Assembly: GCA_945903885.1 (NCBI GenBank)
Contig: CAMDPB010000065.1
Coordinates: 1 to 6,440, forward strand
DNA length: 6,440 bases
Reading direction: 5' to 3'
DNA from: Candidatus Finniella inopinata
Lineage (GTDB): Bacteria > Pseudomonadota > Alphaproteobacteria > Paracaedibacterales > CAITNM01
The position numbers and the translations under genes were made by a program. This document shows positions 5,950 through 6,440 of the stretch, piece after piece; within the stretch, counting starts at the first letter, position 1; each line of letters opens with the position of its first letter. Below the pieces are notes generated by a model. It was not told where the DNA came from. It did no database searches and saw only the letters and a program-made list of their open reading frames with translations.

Positions 5950-6440
5950 TCAAGAATACTTTTTGAACTTCTTCCAGCACCAATAAACAACTGCAATTAT
6001 GGCTGCAACCCCAAGCCCTAGCATGCAGTAATGTTTGACGATCTCTAGATTTTTGAGGAGTTTTTCAAGAACATCACCCATTGCGTAGCCACTATAACAG
6101 CTAACGGTCGTCCATATTAATGCTGATAGTACATTAAGTGGCGCAAAGCGTTTGTGTTCAACATTTGCAGCCCCAATGACAATAGGGCTAATGACCCGAA
6201 TACCATAAATGAAACGGAATAATAAAATGAACCATTTGTCGAAACGGTGCAAAAGCCTGAATGCTTTATCTGCCCTTGGGCGTAGTTTGGGGAAACGTTC
6301 AAAAAAAGCTGGGCCGTATCGTCTGCCTACCATAAACAAACCCTGATCGACCACTACCGTTGTGCAGAAAGTAATCGCCATGACTTTGTAGAAATTTAGG
6401 TAGCCAAGGGCTGACAAGGCAGATGCGGTTAGAATAACCG
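5950..6440 (-). CDS. DedA/VTT-family membrane protein (5' end outside the window)
   Basis: DedA-family proteins are inner-membrane proteins with paired re-entrant loops; members act as flippases or transporters for undecaprenyl phosphate or phospholipids. The last 162 residues are visible. A TTG at 6417 could pass as a start, but the frame stays open to the window edge (VILTASAL...), matching the usual region before the first conserved loop, so roughly 40 residues are missing. Visible parts, numbered from the first full codon, are the first conserved loop ending VDQGLFMVGRRYG (D31, G38-R39), a basic cytosolic stretch, the second loop RFIYGIRVISP (R75 and R81, spaced as the essential Arg pair of E. 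coli YqjA), then two hydrophobic segments and a Lys-rich tail (KKFKKYS). The Pro usual in the RF.PG.R motif is Tyr here. The gene is intact in view, and a broken copy of its 3' end lies at 3680-3783. Confidence 0.93.
   Translation of the reverse strand, partial: VILTASALSALGYLNFYKVMAITFCTTVVVDQGLFMVGRRYGPAFFERFPKLRPRADKAFRLLHRFDKWFILLFRFIYGIRVISPIVIGAANVEHKRFAPLNVLSALIWTTVSCYSGYAMGDVLEKLLKNLEIVKHYCMLGLGVAAIIAVVYWCWKKFKKYS

Noticed and set aside
1..6440. CRISPR array, tRNA or rRNA genes, insertion sequence ends
   Set aside because: No regularly spaced repeats, cloverleaf or rRNA-like sequence, transposase, or terminal inverted repeats were seen on either strand.

Overview
The window looks like an accessory stretch of an AT-rich bacterial chromosome. 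Candidate secreted proteins of unknown family, a lone phage packaging gene and a duplicated gene fragment sit beside a housekeeping membrane-protein gene. The paralogous secreted proteins with eukaryote-style C-terminal CCaaX endings, and the repeat-bearing acidic hypothetical protein, would fit a host-associated, possibly intracellular proteobacterium (Legionellales-like). That taxonomic guess is inference; no rRNA or other marker gene is present.

Layout, left to right. (1) Positions 1-1287, plus strand: 3' part of a hypothetical gene cut by the window edge. It has an acidic poly-Glu segment, a recent 66-bp in-frame tandem duplication and a helix-rich, charged C-terminal half. (2) 1288-1539: AT-rich spacer with a strong 12-bp hairpin. 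(3) 1540-2799, plus: complete large terminase subunit of the HK97/GTA type with all ATPase and nuclease motifs, but no other phage gene in view. (4) 2953-3678 and 3882-4631, plus: two paralogous small proteins, each with a Sec-type signal peptide and a C-terminal Cys-Cys-a-a-X ending (CCSLM and CCIIL). (5) 3680-3783, minus: a decayed copy of the 3' end of a dedA gene wedged between the two paralogs. (6) 4722-5942, plus: a 406-aa Cys-rich secreted protein of unknown family. (7) 5950-6440, minus: a DedA/VTT-domain membrane protein, cut at its 5' end by the window edge and convergent with the previous gene with a 7-nt gap.

The most interesting part is 2953-5942. The paralogs are recognisably related over about 150 residues and keep the CC at positions -5 and -4 from the C-terminus while most of the rest has diverged. 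This suggests the ending matters: either a host prenylation signal or an unrecognised lipidation or sorting signal. The dedA fragment directly after the first paralog is a second copy of the sequence that follows the Cys-rich gene. It shows that the cluster was rearranged by segmental duplication at the dedA border. No functional link between the terminase and the secreted proteins can be seen.
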